The notes: a model not told the origin generated them from the sequence alone. DNA of 64,000 nt from Mesobacterium_A sp034670065 (GCA_034670065.1 JAXMOG010000001.1:496001-560000), one strand, 5' to 3'. Shown: positions 17,163 through 25,706, counted from the stretch's first letter. Made by a program: numbers and translations.

Positions 17163-19339
17163 TAGTGCGCTCCTCCGGAGATCGTCATCCATGTGATCAG
17201 CACAGCAATGCCGATCACCATGGCAAAGGCATAGGTGAAGATGTAGCCAGTTTGGGCCTTACCGGCGAGCTTGGTGAAGAAGGGCACGATGCCCATGGCG
17301 ATACCGTTGATTGTACCGTCGATCACGTTGCCATCGCCACGTTTCCACAAGAAACGTCCCAGGGCCTTGGCTGGCTGAACAAAGATGAAATCGTAGATTT
17401 CGTCAAAGTACCATTTGTTCAGCAAGAACAGGTACAGCGGACGTTGGCTGGCGGCCAACCGCTTGGGCAGCTCTGGGTTCACGATGTAGAACCAGAACGC
17501 CATTGCAAAACCAATCACCATGGCGACGAACGGGCTGACTTTCACCCAAACCGGCGAATGGTGCGCGTCATCCATGACGGTGTTGTCCGGCCCCATGAAG
17601 ATCGCGCCTTCAGGTGCCATGCCATGGTGCGCTGCCGCAACAACGTCATGCCCAGGTGCGGCTTCTGCCGCGGCATGTGCCTCTTCGGAACCGTGATGTT
17701 CTTGGACAACGGCTGCGTGGTCATCTGCGGCCGCTTCGCCGTGTCCAGCTGCTTCCCCATGACCGGCATCTGCGGCTTCGCCATGTCCAGTTTCTGTTTC
17801 AGCGTGATGAGCGGGGATACCGAAGAAACGGTTCACCGAGTCATGATCGCCAAAGAAGCTGTTGTACCAAACCATACCAGAGAAGATCGCGCCCAGTGAC
17901 AGAACACCCAGCGGTATCAGCATAACCATCGGGCTTTCATGCGCGTGCTCATGCGTGTGCTTGTCGCCGCGCGGGTTGCCATAAAAGGTCATGAACATCA
18001 GGCGCCAGGAATAGAAGCTGGTGAACAATGCCGCGATAACCAACATCCAGAACGCGTAGCCGCCCTGTGTGCCAGCCCATGCGCTTTCGATGACAGCGTC
18101 CTTGGAAAGGAAGCCAGCAAAACCGATATGTGTCAGTGGGATACCAACACCGGTGATGGCCAATGTACCGATCATCATCGCCGCAAAAGTATACGGGATT
18201 TTCTTACGCAGACCGCCATAGTTCCGCATGTCTTGCTCGTGGTGCATCGAGTGGATGACCGAGCCAGCGCCAAGGAACAGCATCGCTTTGAAGAATGCGT
18301 GTGTGAACAGGTGGAACATTGCCACGCCGTATACGCCAACGCCTGCGGCCACGAACATATAGCCCAGCTGCGAACAGGTCGAATACGCGATCACACGTTT
18401 GATATCGTTCTGCACCAAGCCAACAGTTGCGGCAAAGAATGCTGTGGTGGCCCCCAAGAAGGTAATGAAGGCTGTTGCTTCCGGCGCATATTCCATCAGC
18501 GGCGACATGCGGCACACCAAGAAGACACCGGCGGTAACCATGGTCGCGGCGTGGATCAGCGCCGACACAGGGGTCGGACCTTCCATCGCGTCTGGCAGCC
18601 AAGTGTGCAGGAACAGTTGTGCCGATTTCCCCATCGCGCCGATGAACAGCAAGAAGGCCAACAGGTTCGCAGCGTTCCAATCGGTCCACAGGAACGTCAG
18701 CTTGGTTTCAGCCAAGGCCGGCGCTGCTGCGAAGATATCGTTGAACTGGATCGAGTCTGTCAGGAAGAACAGGCCGAAGATGCCCAGAGCGAAACCAAAG
18801 TCACCAACGCGGTTAACAATGAACGCTTTCATTGCAGCTGCCGAGGCCGAAGGTTTGCGCCAGTAGAAGCCGATCAGCAGGTAGGATGCGACACCCACGC
18901 CTTCCCAGCCAAAGAACATTTGGATCAGGTTGTCTGCAGTGACCAGCGCCAACATCGCAAAGGTAAAGAACGACAGGTAGGCGAAGAAACGTGGTTTGTA
19001 GGTTTCATCGTCTTTCCACTGCGGATCATGATCCATGTAGCCAAAGCTATACAGGTGAACCAAGGCCGAAACGGTTGTGACGACGATCAGCATTGTTGCT
19101 GTCAAACGGTCCAGACGAATGGACCATTCAGCGGCCAAAGAACCGGATTCGATCCAGCGCATCACAGGGATTTGCTGGGTCACGCCATCATGGCTCAGGA
19201 ATACGATCCACGAAAAGAAGCAGGCCACAAACAACAGGCCCGTGGCGATCCACAACGCCGCGCGTTCCCCGATCAGCTTCCAACCGAAGCCGCAAAGGAT
19301 GCTGCCGACCAGCGGCGCAAAGAGGATGAGCGTCTCCAT
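17162..19339 (-). CDS. nuoL: NADH-quinone oxidoreductase subunit L with His/Ala-rich insertion
   Basis: 725-aa largest antiporter-like subunit of complex I, ending in the long lateral helix that runs along the membrane arm. Core motifs include F-F-G-W-E-G-V-G-V-A-S-Y-L-L-I-G, L-P-D-A-M-E-G-P-T-P-V-S-A-L-I-H-A-A and K-R-V-I-A-Y-S-T-C-S-Q-L-G-Y. It is about 100 residues longer than E. coli NuoL. The extra sequence includes a polar stretch at about 504-586, very rich in His, Ala, Glu and Gly (repeats like G-H-G-E-A-A). It lies between late transmembrane segments, before the C-terminal helices. The gene is 4 bp after nuoK. Confidence 0.97.
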   Translation of the reverse strand: METLILFAPLVGSILCGFGWKLIGERAALWIATGLLFVACFFSWIVFLSHDGVTQQIPVMRWIESGSLAAEWSIRLDRLTATMLIVVTTVSALVHLYSFGYMDHDPQWKDDETYKPRFFAYLSFFTFAMLALVTADNLIQMFFGWEGVGVASYLLIGFYWRKPSASAAAMKAFIVNRVGDFGFALGIFGLFFLTDSIQFNDIFAAAPALAETKLTFLWTDWNAANLLAFLLFIGAMGKSAQLFLHTWLPDAMEGPTPVSALIHAATMVTAGVFLVCRMSPLMEYAPEATAFITFLGATTAFFAATVGLVQNDIKRVIAYSTCSQLGYMFVAAGVGVYGVAMFHLFTHAFFKAMLFLGAGSVIHSMHHEQDMRNYGGLRKKIPYTFAAMMIGTLAITGVGIPLTHIGFAGFLSKDAVIESAWAGTQGGYAFWMLVIAALFTSFYSWRLMFMTFYGNPRGDKHTHEHAHESPMVMLIPLGVLSLGAIFSGMVWYNSFFGDHDSVNRFFGIPAHHAETETGHGEAADAGHGEAAGHGEAAADDHAAVVQEHHGSEEAHAAAEAAPGHDVVAAAHHGMAPEGAIFMGPDNTVMDDAHHSPVWVKVSPFVAMVIGFAMAFWFYIVNPELPKRLAASQRPLYLFLLNKWYFDEIYDFIFVQPAKALGRFLWKRGDGNVIDGTINGIAMGIVPFFTKLAGKAQTGYIFTYAFAMVIGIAVLITWMTISGGAH

Positions 19340-19343
19340 CAGG

Positions 19344-19649
19344 TCAGCCTTTCATCACGTTGACGTCTTCCACGGCAATCGTGCCGCGGTTTCGGAAGAA
19401 GCAGACCAGAATTGCCAGACCAATCGCGGCCTCAGCGGCAGCAACAGTCAGCACGAACAAGGTAAACACCTGTCCCACCAGATCGCCCAAATGGGTCGAG
19501 AAGGCGACAAGGTTGATATTCACCGCCAACAGCATCAATTCGACACTCATTAGCAGGATGATCACGTTCTTCCGGTTCAGGAAGAGCCCGAAAATTCCGA
19601 TCACAAACAACACTGCCGCGACCGTCAGGTAGTGCTCAAGTCCTATCAT
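19344..19649 (-). CDS. nuoK: NADH-quinone oxidoreductase subunit K
   Basis: 101-aa three-helix membrane subunit (MrpC-like). It carries the conserved acidic residues within helices: S-V-E-L-M-L-L-A-V-N-I-N-L and A-A-A-E-A-A-I-G-L-A-I-L. GAGGGACGAG precedes the ATG. It is separated from nuoJ by 219 bp, which hold a 43-codon candidate gene. Confidence 0.97.
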   Translation of the reverse strand: MIGLEHYLTVAAVLFVIGIFGLFLNRKNVIILLMSVELMLLAVNINLVAFSTHLGDLVGQVFTLFVLTVAAAEAAIGLAILVCFFRNRGTIAVEDVNVMKG

Positions 19650-19735
19650 CTCGTCCCTCCGGGCATGGCCCGTTGATCTTCACGTTCAGCCCGTTTCTCG
19701 GGCCTGCACCCCACACGGGGCGATTAATTTGCCGT

Positions 19736-19867
19736 TCATCCGCGCCGCAGACGAAACCGCCGCAGTGCAATCCATCCGGCTGCAACCTTGACGCCCCAAA
19801 GGGCAAGCAAGCCCGGCACGCCAACATTTTCGAAAACGCCTTGGACCAATGCCAAAACGTCAGTCAC
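19736..19867 (-). CDS. 43-aa putative membrane mini-protein between nuoJ and nuoK
   Basis: A GTG at 19867 opens one base after the nuoJ stop (TGA-A-GTG), with CAGGGG about 7 nt upstream inside nuoJ. The frame runs 43 codons. Residues about 15-34 (V-G-V-P-G-L-L-A-L-W-G-V-K-V-A-A-G-W-I-A) could form one membrane helix, followed by an arginine-rich tail (L-R-R-F-R-L-R-R-G) that would stay in the cytoplasm. No homologue is known to me. The tight placement in the nuo operon supports expression; the remaining 86 bp to nuoK show no frame. Without comparative data the call stays tentative. Confidence 0.5.
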   Translation of the reverse strand: MTDVLALVQGVFENVGVPGLLALWGVKVAAGWIALRRFRLRRG

Positions 19868-19868
19868 T

Positions 19869-20471
19869 TCAGAGCCCCTGCCCCGGCTTCACGTCTTTCA
19901 GCTCCATCGCCTTTGCCGGATCGCGGTACATCTGTGCCAGGATATCCTGACGTTTGATGTCCTTGCGATGGCGCAGGGTCAGAACAATGGCGCCAATCAT
20001 GGCCACCAGCAGGATCAGACCAGCAAGCTGGAACAGCAGGAAGTACTGATCATAAATCACGAGGCCCAAAGCCGCAGTGTTTTCAACACCTTCTGGTGCG
20101 GGGCTGGCCAATTGCTCGGTGGCCAGTGGCGACGCTTCCCACGCACCAAAGGCAAAAGACAGCTGCATCAGAACAACCAGACCAATCAACAAGGCGACCG
20201 GCAGGAATTTCGCCATTCCGGCTTTCAGCTCTGCGAAATCCACATCCAGCATCATGACGACAAACAGGAACAACACTGCAACCGCGCCGACATAGACGAT
20301 GATCAACAGCATCGCCACGAACTCTGCGCCCATCAGGACAAACAGACCTGCAGACGACAAGAACGCCAAGATCAGCCACAGCACCGAATGCACCGGGTTT
20401 CGGCTGATCACGGTGAACAGCCCGCCTGCTATGGCGCTGAGGGCAAAGAGGTAGAAGGTAAAGACCATCAT
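19869..20471 (-). CDS. nuoJ: NADH-quinone oxidoreductase subunit J
   Basis: 200-aa membrane subunit with five hydrophobic helices, part of the quinone-to-proton coupling region with NuoA, H and K. The helix with Y-V-G-A-V-A-V-L-F-L-F-V-V-M-M-L is the hallmark. Its ATG overlaps the stop of the upstream CMD-family gene by 4 nt (ATGA). The C-terminal cytoplasmic tail ends with R-H-R-K-D-I-K-R-Q-D, as usual in alphaproteobacteria. Confidence 0.97.
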   Translation of the reverse strand: MMVFTFYLFALSAIAGGLFTVISRNPVHSVLWLILAFLSSAGLFVLMGAEFVAMLLIIVYVGAVAVLFLFVVMMLDVDFAELKAGMAKFLPVALLIGLVVLMQLSFAFGAWEASPLATEQLASPAPEGVENTAALGLVIYDQYFLLFQLAGLILLVAMIGAIVLTLRHRKDIKRQDILAQMYRDPAKAMELKDVKPGQGL

Positions 20472-20875
20472 GTCTCGTCATCCTTATTGTCTTCCATGAC
20501 CTCTCTTGCGAGGTCCATGGCACGAGTCATTGCGGGAATGCCGGCAAACATCGACATCTGACCGATGGTTTCAGCAATTTCATCTTTTGTGGCGCCAGCC
20601 GCCATAGCGTGGCGAACGGTCATCCGAAACGGCGTATCAGCCTGCGCGCCCTGCATTGTCAGACCGGCAATGGTCAACAAAAGGCGCGTCTTGGCGTCCA
20701 AACCTTCTTTGCTCAGCCCACGGCCAAACCACATTTCCATCGTGTCTTTGGGCATGGTCGGCCACAGCTGCTCAAACCCCTTGGGATTGAACGTTTCCAT
20801 GGCAGGGTTGAAGGATTTCGCCATCTCCTGCGCTTGCGCCATCATCAATTCAAACGGAGTCTTGGGATCAGTCAT
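20468..20875 (-). CDS. Carboxymuconolactone decarboxylase (CMD)-family protein in the nuo operon
   Basis: 135-aa all-helical protein of the CMD/AhpD-like superfamily. The core segment runs L-D-A-K-T-R-L-L-L-T-I-A-G-L-T, then F-R-M-T-V-R-H-A-M-A-A-G-A-T-K-D-E-I-A-E-T-I-G-Q. The AhpD C-x-x-C redox pair is absent, so peroxidase activity is not expected. The N-terminal 40 residues (P-F-E-L-M-M-A-Q-A-Q-E-M) differ from the standard domain. Both ends overlap neighbours by 4 nt: its ATG with the stop of the 51-codon gene, its stop with the nuoJ ATG. It is therefore translated as part of the nuo message; a role in complex I or quinone chemistry is inference. Confidence 0.85.
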   Translation of the reverse strand: MTDPKTPFELMMAQAQEMAKSFNPAMETFNPKGFEQLWPTMPKDTMEMWFGRGLSKEGLDAKTRLLLTIAGLTMQGAQADTPFRMTVRHAMAAGATKDEIAETIGQMSMFAGIPAMTRAMDLAREVMEDNKDDET

Positions 20876-21027
20876 CTCGCATCCTCCGTTTTAAACTCTG
20901 ACAGCGCCGAGATCGGCAACAAATGGTCGTAGCGCGCATGCAAAGCATCTTCCATCCCAGGATTTGTATCCTCGGTGAAAGCTTTGCCCTTGGCGTAGGC
21001 GTCCATTTGCGGCTCGTCCAGGCTCAT
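20872..21027 (-). CDS. 51-aa conserved-looking mini-gene between nuoI and the CMD gene
   Basis: 51 codons starting with M-S-L-D-E-P-Q-M-D-A-Y and ending F-K-T-E-D-A-R. Its ATG overlaps the nuoI stop as ATGA (21027-21024) and its own stop overlaps the CMD-family ATG as ATGA (20875-20872). Such double 4-nt coupling over 156 bp is unlikely by chance and marks a real gene. The product is small, acidic, soluble, without cysteines or membrane helix; I recognise no family. A complex I assembly or accessory function is possible from position only. Confidence 0.75.
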   Translation of the reverse strand: MSLDEPQMDAYAKGKAFTEDTNPGMEDALHARYDHLLPISALSEFKTEDAR

Positions 21028-21518
21028 CGGTAAGGCGCGTCCAATTCCAGGTTGCGGGCGATTTCAGCTTCCCACCGGTCGCCGTTGTCCAGCAGTTTTG
21101 CTTTGTCGTAAAACAGCTCTTCGCGGGTTTCGGTGGCAAATTCGAAGTTCGGACCTTCGACAATCGCATCAACCGGGCAAGCCTCTTGGCAGAAACCGCA
21201 GTAGATGCATTTGGTCATGTCGATGTCATAGCGCGTCGTACGGCGGCTGCCATCATCGCGCGGTTCCGCATCGATGGTGATGGCCTGCGCCGGGCAAACT
21301 GCTTCACACAGCTTACAGGCGATGCAACGTTCTTCCCCGTTTGGATACCGGCGCAGCGCATGCTCACCACGAAAACGCGGAGACAGAGGGCCCTTCTCAT
21401 GCGGGTAGTTCAACGTGGCTTTGGGCGCAAAGAAGTACTTCAGGCCCAGTTGGAAGCCTTTGACGAAATCCGCCAACAGGAAGTATTTCGCGGCGCGTCC
21501 GTAATCAATGGATGCCAT
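21024..21518 (-). CDS. nuoI: NADH-quinone oxidoreductase subunit I
   Basis: 164-aa ferredoxin-like subunit holding clusters N6a and N6b, which pass electrons towards NuoB. Two C-x-x-C-x-x-C-x-x-x-C-P motifs are intact: C-I-A-C-K-L-C-E-A-V-C-P and C-I-Y-C-G-F-C-Q-E-A-C-P. It starts 3 bp after the nuoH stop. The C-terminus ends D-A-P-Y-R and overlaps the next mini-gene. Confidence 0.98.
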   Translation of the reverse strand: MASIDYGRAAKYFLLADFVKGFQLGLKYFFAPKATLNYPHEKGPLSPRFRGEHALRRYPNGEERCIACKLCEAVCPAQAITIDAEPRDDGSRRTTRYDIDMTKCIYCGFCQEACPVDAIVEGPNFEFATETREELFYDKAKLLDNGDRWEAEIARNLELDAPYR

Positions 21519-21521
21519 GGT

Positions 21522-22562
21522 TTATCCTCCTGTGGACCAGCGGGCAAAGGCGCCCCAGAACCAGTCGAATTTTGCAGCAAAAGCGACGAACACAACCCAA
21601 GCCAACGAGAATGGCAGGAACACTTTCCAACCAATACGCATCAGCTGGTCGTAGCGGTAGCGCGGGGTGATCGCCTTGACCATCGAGAAGATGAAGAAGA
21701 CGAAGAGCATTTTCAGGATCATCCAGAAAATACCATCCGGCAGGAATGGGAACGGCGACAGCCAACCACCGAAGAACAGCAGTGACACCAGCGCGCACAT
21801 CAGAACCACAGCCACCAGTTCACCAATCATGAACAGCAGGAACGGGGTGGAGCTGTATTCAACTTGATAACCAGCCACCAGTTCAGATTCCGCTTCGGGC
21901 AGATCAAACGGTGGACGGTTGGTTTCAGCCAAGGCCGAGATCAGGAACAAGAACAGCATTGGGAAATGCGGGATCCAGTACCATGACAGCAATCCCAGAT
22001 CGCCATCCTGTGCCTCTACGATCGACGTAAAGTTCATCGACCCGGTTGAGATGATCACACCAATGATGATCAAGCCGATCGAGACTTCGTAAGAAATCAT
22101 CTGAGCGGCAGAACGCAGCGATCCAAGGAATGGGTATTTGGAGTTAGACGCCCAGCCCCCCATGATCACACCGTAGACTTCCAGCGACGAGATCGCGAAG
22201 ACATACAGAACAGCCACGTTGATATCGGACAAAACCCAACCGTCGTTAAACGGGATCACCGCCCAAGCGATCAGCGCCATAACAAGGCTGACCATGGGGG
22301 CCATAAAATAGACCGCCTTGTCAGCACCCGCAGGCACCACCACTTCTTTGACGATATATTTTAGGAAATCCGCAAAACTTTGCAGCAAGCCATAAAAGCC
22401 CACAACGTTGGGCCCGCGACGCATCTGGACAGCGGCCCAGATCTTGCGGTCTGCATACATCAAGAAGGCCAGTGCCAGCATCAGCGGCAAGACCAGTAGC
22501 AGAATTTGCCCAACTGTAAGCAGCAAGATTCCTAGGGTGGTGTTGAAAAAGAAATCAGCCAT
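21522..22562 (-). CDS. nuoH: NADH-quinone oxidoreductase subunit H
   Basis: 346-aa membrane subunit forming the quinone chamber with NuoB and NuoD. It has eight or more hydrophobic helices. Diagnostic loops are present: R-K-I-W-A-A-V-Q-M-R-R-G-P-N-V-V-G, and E-T-N-R-P-P-F-D-L-P-E-A-E-S-E-L-V-A-G. ATG 22562 gives the normal N-terminus. It lies 7 bp after a small lipoprotein gene inserted between nuoG and nuoH. Confidence 0.98.
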   Translation of the reverse strand: MADFFFNTTLGILLLTVGQILLLVLPLMLALAFLMYADRKIWAAVQMRRGPNVVGFYGLLQSFADFLKYIVKEVVVPAGADKAVYFMAPMVSLVMALIAWAVIPFNDGWVLSDINVAVLYVFAISSLEVYGVIMGGWASNSKYPFLGSLRSAAQMISYEVSIGLIIIGVIISTGSMNFTSIVEAQDGDLGLLSWYWIPHFPMLFLFLISALAETNRPPFDLPEAESELVAGYQVEYSSTPFLLFMIGELVAVVLMCALVSLLFFGGWLSPFPFLPDGIFWMILKMLFVFFIFSMVKAITPRYRYDQLMRIGWKVFLPFSLAWVVFVAFAAKFDWFWGAFARWSTGG

Positions 22563-22569
22563 CAGGTCC

Positions 22570-22974
22570 TCACACCATCGGTATTCCATTTGCTGCGCAG
22601 TCAGAGACGGTGACTTCAGCGTCGATCGTCTTTAACCCGCGAGGCAGTGCTGGCGAGATTGTGTAAACAGCATCCGCGCGCCAGAAGCCAGCCTCTTCGT
22701 ATACTTTTGTGCGCAAATGCCGCGCAAATCCATAGCCTCGAATAACGGCATACTGCGATGCAGCACATTCCGCATAATCCGATACATCTTCCGGTCCACG
22801 CGCACCGCGCATTGTCACGTCAAACTGCACCAGATCCCCATCCAAAAGCCGCGTCTCGATTCCCATGTACTCTGGCGCGAACGGGACTTCAGCCTCGTCC
22901 TGGGGTGCAGTGCACCCTGCCATGCCACCGACCAGTGCCAGTGAACAAAGGGATATGCCAATCGTCCCTTGCAT
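22570..22974 (-). CDS. Putative lipoprotein between nuoG and nuoH
   Basis: 134-aa protein. From ATG 22974 the N-terminus is a hydrophobic signal ending in M-A-G-C (lipobox, Cys about 21), so a lipid-anchored periplasmic or outer-membrane location is likely. The mature part is mixed, with V-Q-F-D-V-T-M-R-G-A-R-G, Y-A-E-C-A-A-S-Q-Y-A-V-I-R-G-Y-G-F-A-R-H, a two-cysteine pattern (C-A-A-S, then D-C-A-A-N), and Y-T-I-S-P-A-L-P-R-G. It begins 4 bp after the nuoG stop and ends 7 bp before nuoH, so it is co-transcribed. No known function. Confidence 0.8.
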   Translation of the reverse strand: MQGTIGISLCSLALVGGMAGCTAPQDEAEVPFAPEYMGIETRLLDGDLVQFDVTMRGARGPEDVSDYAECAASQYAVIRGYGFARHLRTKVYEEAGFWRADAVYTISPALPRGLKTIDAEVTVSDCAANGIPMV

Positions 22975-22978
22975 TGCC

Positions 22979-25000
22979 TTACTCAGCGGCGATCGGTTGG
23001 TCCTTGCGGGCCTTGGCCATCGCACTAAGCTCAGCCATCACTGCGCTGGCCCGTGCAATTGGGTTCGTTAGGTAGAAATCTTTCACAACGCCGCGGAAGG
23101 TTGCATCGCCCAGCTTGTCCAAAGGCTCTGCCTGCCATGCGTTTTCCGGCACTTCGTCGATCATGGCCAGATGCGGCACCTCGGCGACCAAGGCCTGACG
23201 CAGTTGCGCAATCGAATCATAAGGCAGCGTGTTGCCAACTTCGGCCGACAAGGCGCGCAGGATGGCCCAGTTCTCTTTGGCTTCACCCGGCGCAAACCCG
23301 GCACGCATTGCCAACTGTGGGCGGCCTTCGGTGTTTACGAACAGGCCCTGCTCTTCGGTGTAGGCCGCGCCCGGCAAGATAACGTCGGCGCGATGCGCCC
23401 CACGATCACCATGGCTGCCCTGATAAATGACAAACCCGCCATCGCCGATTTCAACTTCGTCAGCGCCCAAGTTGTAGATGACATCCGCACCATCGATGGC
23501 AGCGCTCAGCCCGCCTTCGGTAACTGCGCTCACATCCATGGCACCAACGCGCGATGCGGCGGTGTGCAGAACCAGCAATTTGCTGTTGGTTTTTTCAACG
23601 ACATCCATAACGGCGGCCAGAACGGCGGCACCATCAGCTTCGTTCAATGCGCCCTGCCCGACGATAATAACCGACGGTACGTCTTTGATCGCGCCAAAGT
23701 CATGGTCTTGCAGATCGGCCAGTGCGGCGCGGTCCGTACCCATGTGAACATATTCATAGGTCAGATCGACAGGCTCACCAATCAGCGCAACATTGGCGCC
23801 AGCGGCCCATGCTTTGCGAATACGCGCATTCAGCACCGGCGCCTCGTCGCGCAGGTTGGTGCCGACCATCATCACGTATTTTGGATCATCCAAGTCTTCC
23901 AACGTCGCCGTGCCAACATAGCCCGAACGATTTCCGGCAGGCAGCTTTGCGCCATCGGTGCGGCATTCAACCGAACCACCAAGGCCTTCGACCAGCGACT
24001 TAAGCGCAAAGGTGGCTTCAACCGGTGCCAGATCGCCGACCAAGCCAGCCACTTTCGTAGCACCTTTCAGCTTGTCTGCGGCCAGGCTCAACGCCTCACC
24101 CCAACCAGCCGGGCGCAGCTTGCCGTTTTCACGGATATAGGGCGTGTCCAGACGTTGACGGCGCAAACCGTCCCAGACAAAGCGCGACTTGTCGGAAATC
24201 CACTCTTCGTTCACACCGTCGTGGTTACGCGGCATGATACGCATCACTTCGCGACCTTTGGTGTCAACGCGGATGTTGGCCCCAAGCGCATCCATCACAT
24301 CGATGGTTTCGGTCTTGGACAGTTCCCACGGACGGGCCGTAAAGGCATAGGGTTTGGATACCAGCGCGCCAACCGGGCACAGATCAATGATATTGCCCTG
24401 CATGTTGGAGGCCAGCGTTTCATTCAGATAGCTGGTGATTTCAGAATCTTCGCCGCGGCCAGTTTGGCCCATCTGGGTGATTCCGGCGACTTCGGTTGTG
24501 AAACGCACACAGCGGGTGCAGGAAATGCAGCGCGTCATGTGGGTTTCAACCAGTGGACCAAGGTCCAGATCATCTGATGCGCGCTTGGCTTCGCGGAAGC
24601 GGCTGAAGTCTACGCCAAAGGCGACGGCCTGGTCTTGCAAATCACATTCGCCGCCTTGGTCGCAAATCGGGCAATCCAGCGGGTGGTTGATCAGGAGAAA
24701 CTCCATCACACCTTCGCGTGCCTTTTTGACCATGGGGCTGTTGGTTTTCACGACCGGCGGCTGGCCTTCGGGACCGGGGCGCAAATCACGCACCTGCATC
24801 GCACAGGAGGCAGCGGGTTTGGGCGGGCCGCCAACGACCTCCACCAAACACATGCGGCAGTTACCGGCGATTGACAGACGTTCGTGATAGCAGAAACGCG
24901 GAACTTCGACACCGGCTTGTTCACACGCCTGAATCAGCGTGAGATTGCCGTCCACTTCCAGCTCGTTGCCGTCAATAATGATCTTGCGCAGTTCGGACAT
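22979..25000 (-). CDS. nuoG: NADH-quinone oxidoreductase subunit G
   Basis: 673-aa iron-sulfur subunit of the peripheral arm. N-terminal [2Fe-2S] ferredoxin domain: R-F-C-Y-H-E-R, then C-R-M-C and a later A-S-C-A-M. Then the H-x-x-x-C-x-x-C-x-x-x-x-x-C cluster (H-P-L-D-C-P-I-C-D-Q-G-G-E-C) and C-I-S-C-T-R-C-V-R-F. A molybdopterin-oxidoreductase-like domain without cofactor fills the C-terminal half. ATG 25000 gives the family start M-S-E-L-R-K-I; an in-frame extension to 25087 has no support. It is separated from upstream nuoF by three accessory genes. Confidence 0.97.
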   Translation of the reverse strand: MSELRKIIIDGNELEVDGNLTLIQACEQAGVEVPRFCYHERLSIAGNCRMCLVEVVGGPPKPAASCAMQVRDLRPGPEGQPPVVKTNSPMVKKAREGVMEFLLINHPLDCPICDQGGECDLQDQAVAFGVDFSRFREAKRASDDLDLGPLVETHMTRCISCTRCVRFTTEVAGITQMGQTGRGEDSEITSYLNETLASNMQGNIIDLCPVGALVSKPYAFTARPWELSKTETIDVMDALGANIRVDTKGREVMRIMPRNHDGVNEEWISDKSRFVWDGLRRQRLDTPYIRENGKLRPAGWGEALSLAADKLKGATKVAGLVGDLAPVEATFALKSLVEGLGGSVECRTDGAKLPAGNRSGYVGTATLEDLDDPKYVMMVGTNLRDEAPVLNARIRKAWAAGANVALIGEPVDLTYEYVHMGTDRAALADLQDHDFGAIKDVPSVIIVGQGALNEADGAAVLAAVMDVVEKTNSKLLVLHTAASRVGAMDVSAVTEGGLSAAIDGADVIYNLGADEVEIGDGGFVIYQGSHGDRGAHRADVILPGAAYTEEQGLFVNTEGRPQLAMRAGFAPGEAKENWAILRALSAEVGNTLPYDSIAQLRQALVAEVPHLAMIDEVPENAWQAEPLDKLGDATFRGVVKDFYLTNPIARASAVMAELSAMAKARKDQPIAAE

Positions 25001-25190
25001 GCCAGAGCCCTTTATTCTTCTGAGGCCGTCACAGCTGTCTACGACCTGTGCCGTGACATATGCGGTCCGCCGCGTTCTATCGCGCAAGCGCGGAAGAAGA
25101 AAGATGTTCTGACCATTTGATTGCAGGAAAAATCGCCGCGGCGCCTTGTTTTAAAACACCGATTTTGAATGTGTGTGCTGTTTAGGCAGT

Positions 25191-25610
25191 TTAGCGAAGC
25201 AAACGGCCAATATCCGATTGCGCAGCGATTTGCTGTTTTCCGAACGTGCAAAGGCTGGAAGTTTGCGAAACAGAAACCCCCTGCGCAACCAGAAACGCTT
25301 CGGCTTTTTCGCGCATGCGGGCTTTTTCAGCCTTGGAAGTCACATATTTTTCGACTTCTTCTTTGGAATAGCCTTTGTCACGTGCCAAAGATTTCAATCT
25401 GTTCAGCGTGGTCAGGGCCCGGATCATACGCGCATGAATGTCATCACAAGATTTGCGAATCTCATCAGCAATGGCCACAGCCATTAGTGCGTCGTCAATT
25501 TCAGGCACGTCGCGCAACGCGGGTTTGGCCACAGCTGGTGCGGCAAAAAGCGACACCGAAAGAACCACAGACAGGACAGTGGGAAACACAGTTTTAAGAA
25601 AAGACTTCAT
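25191..25610 (-). CDS. DUF5333-like exported protein in the nuo operon
   Basis: 139-aa secreted protein with a signal peptide (residues about 1-28, ending A-V-A-K). The mature part is helical: D-D-A-L-M-A-V-A-I-A-D-E-I-R-K-S-C, then L-N-R-L-K-S-L-A-R-D-K-G-Y-S-K-E-E-V, and a final C-T-F-G-K-Q-Q-I. Two cysteines could form a disulfide. It resembles the Rhodobacteraceae family I know as DUF5333, commonly found in this operon; no function is known. ATG 25610 has GGAG upstream. The gap of 190 bp to nuoG has no gene. Confidence 0.7.
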   Translation of the reverse strand: MKSFLKTVFPTVLSVVLSVSLFAAPAVAKPALRDVPEIDDALMAVAIADEIRKSCDDIHARMIRALTTLNRLKSLARDKGYSKEEVEKYVTSKAEKARMREKAEAFLVAQGVSVSQTSSLCTFGKQQIAAQSDIGRLLR

Positions 25611-25706
25611 GAAAGCTCCGGTTAACGTACGGCACGACAATGCGTGCCTCGTCAACATGGGGCGACACCCGCATGATATTCAATATCATCACACGTTATC
25701 GGCGGT

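Noticed and set aside
15618..17165. A 515-codon open frame on the plus strand opposite nuoM
   Set aside because: Exactly antisense to nuoM, very rich in His, Gln, Arg and without any recognisable domain. Long antisense frames are expected opposite GC-rich membrane-protein genes. nuoM itself is unmistakable.
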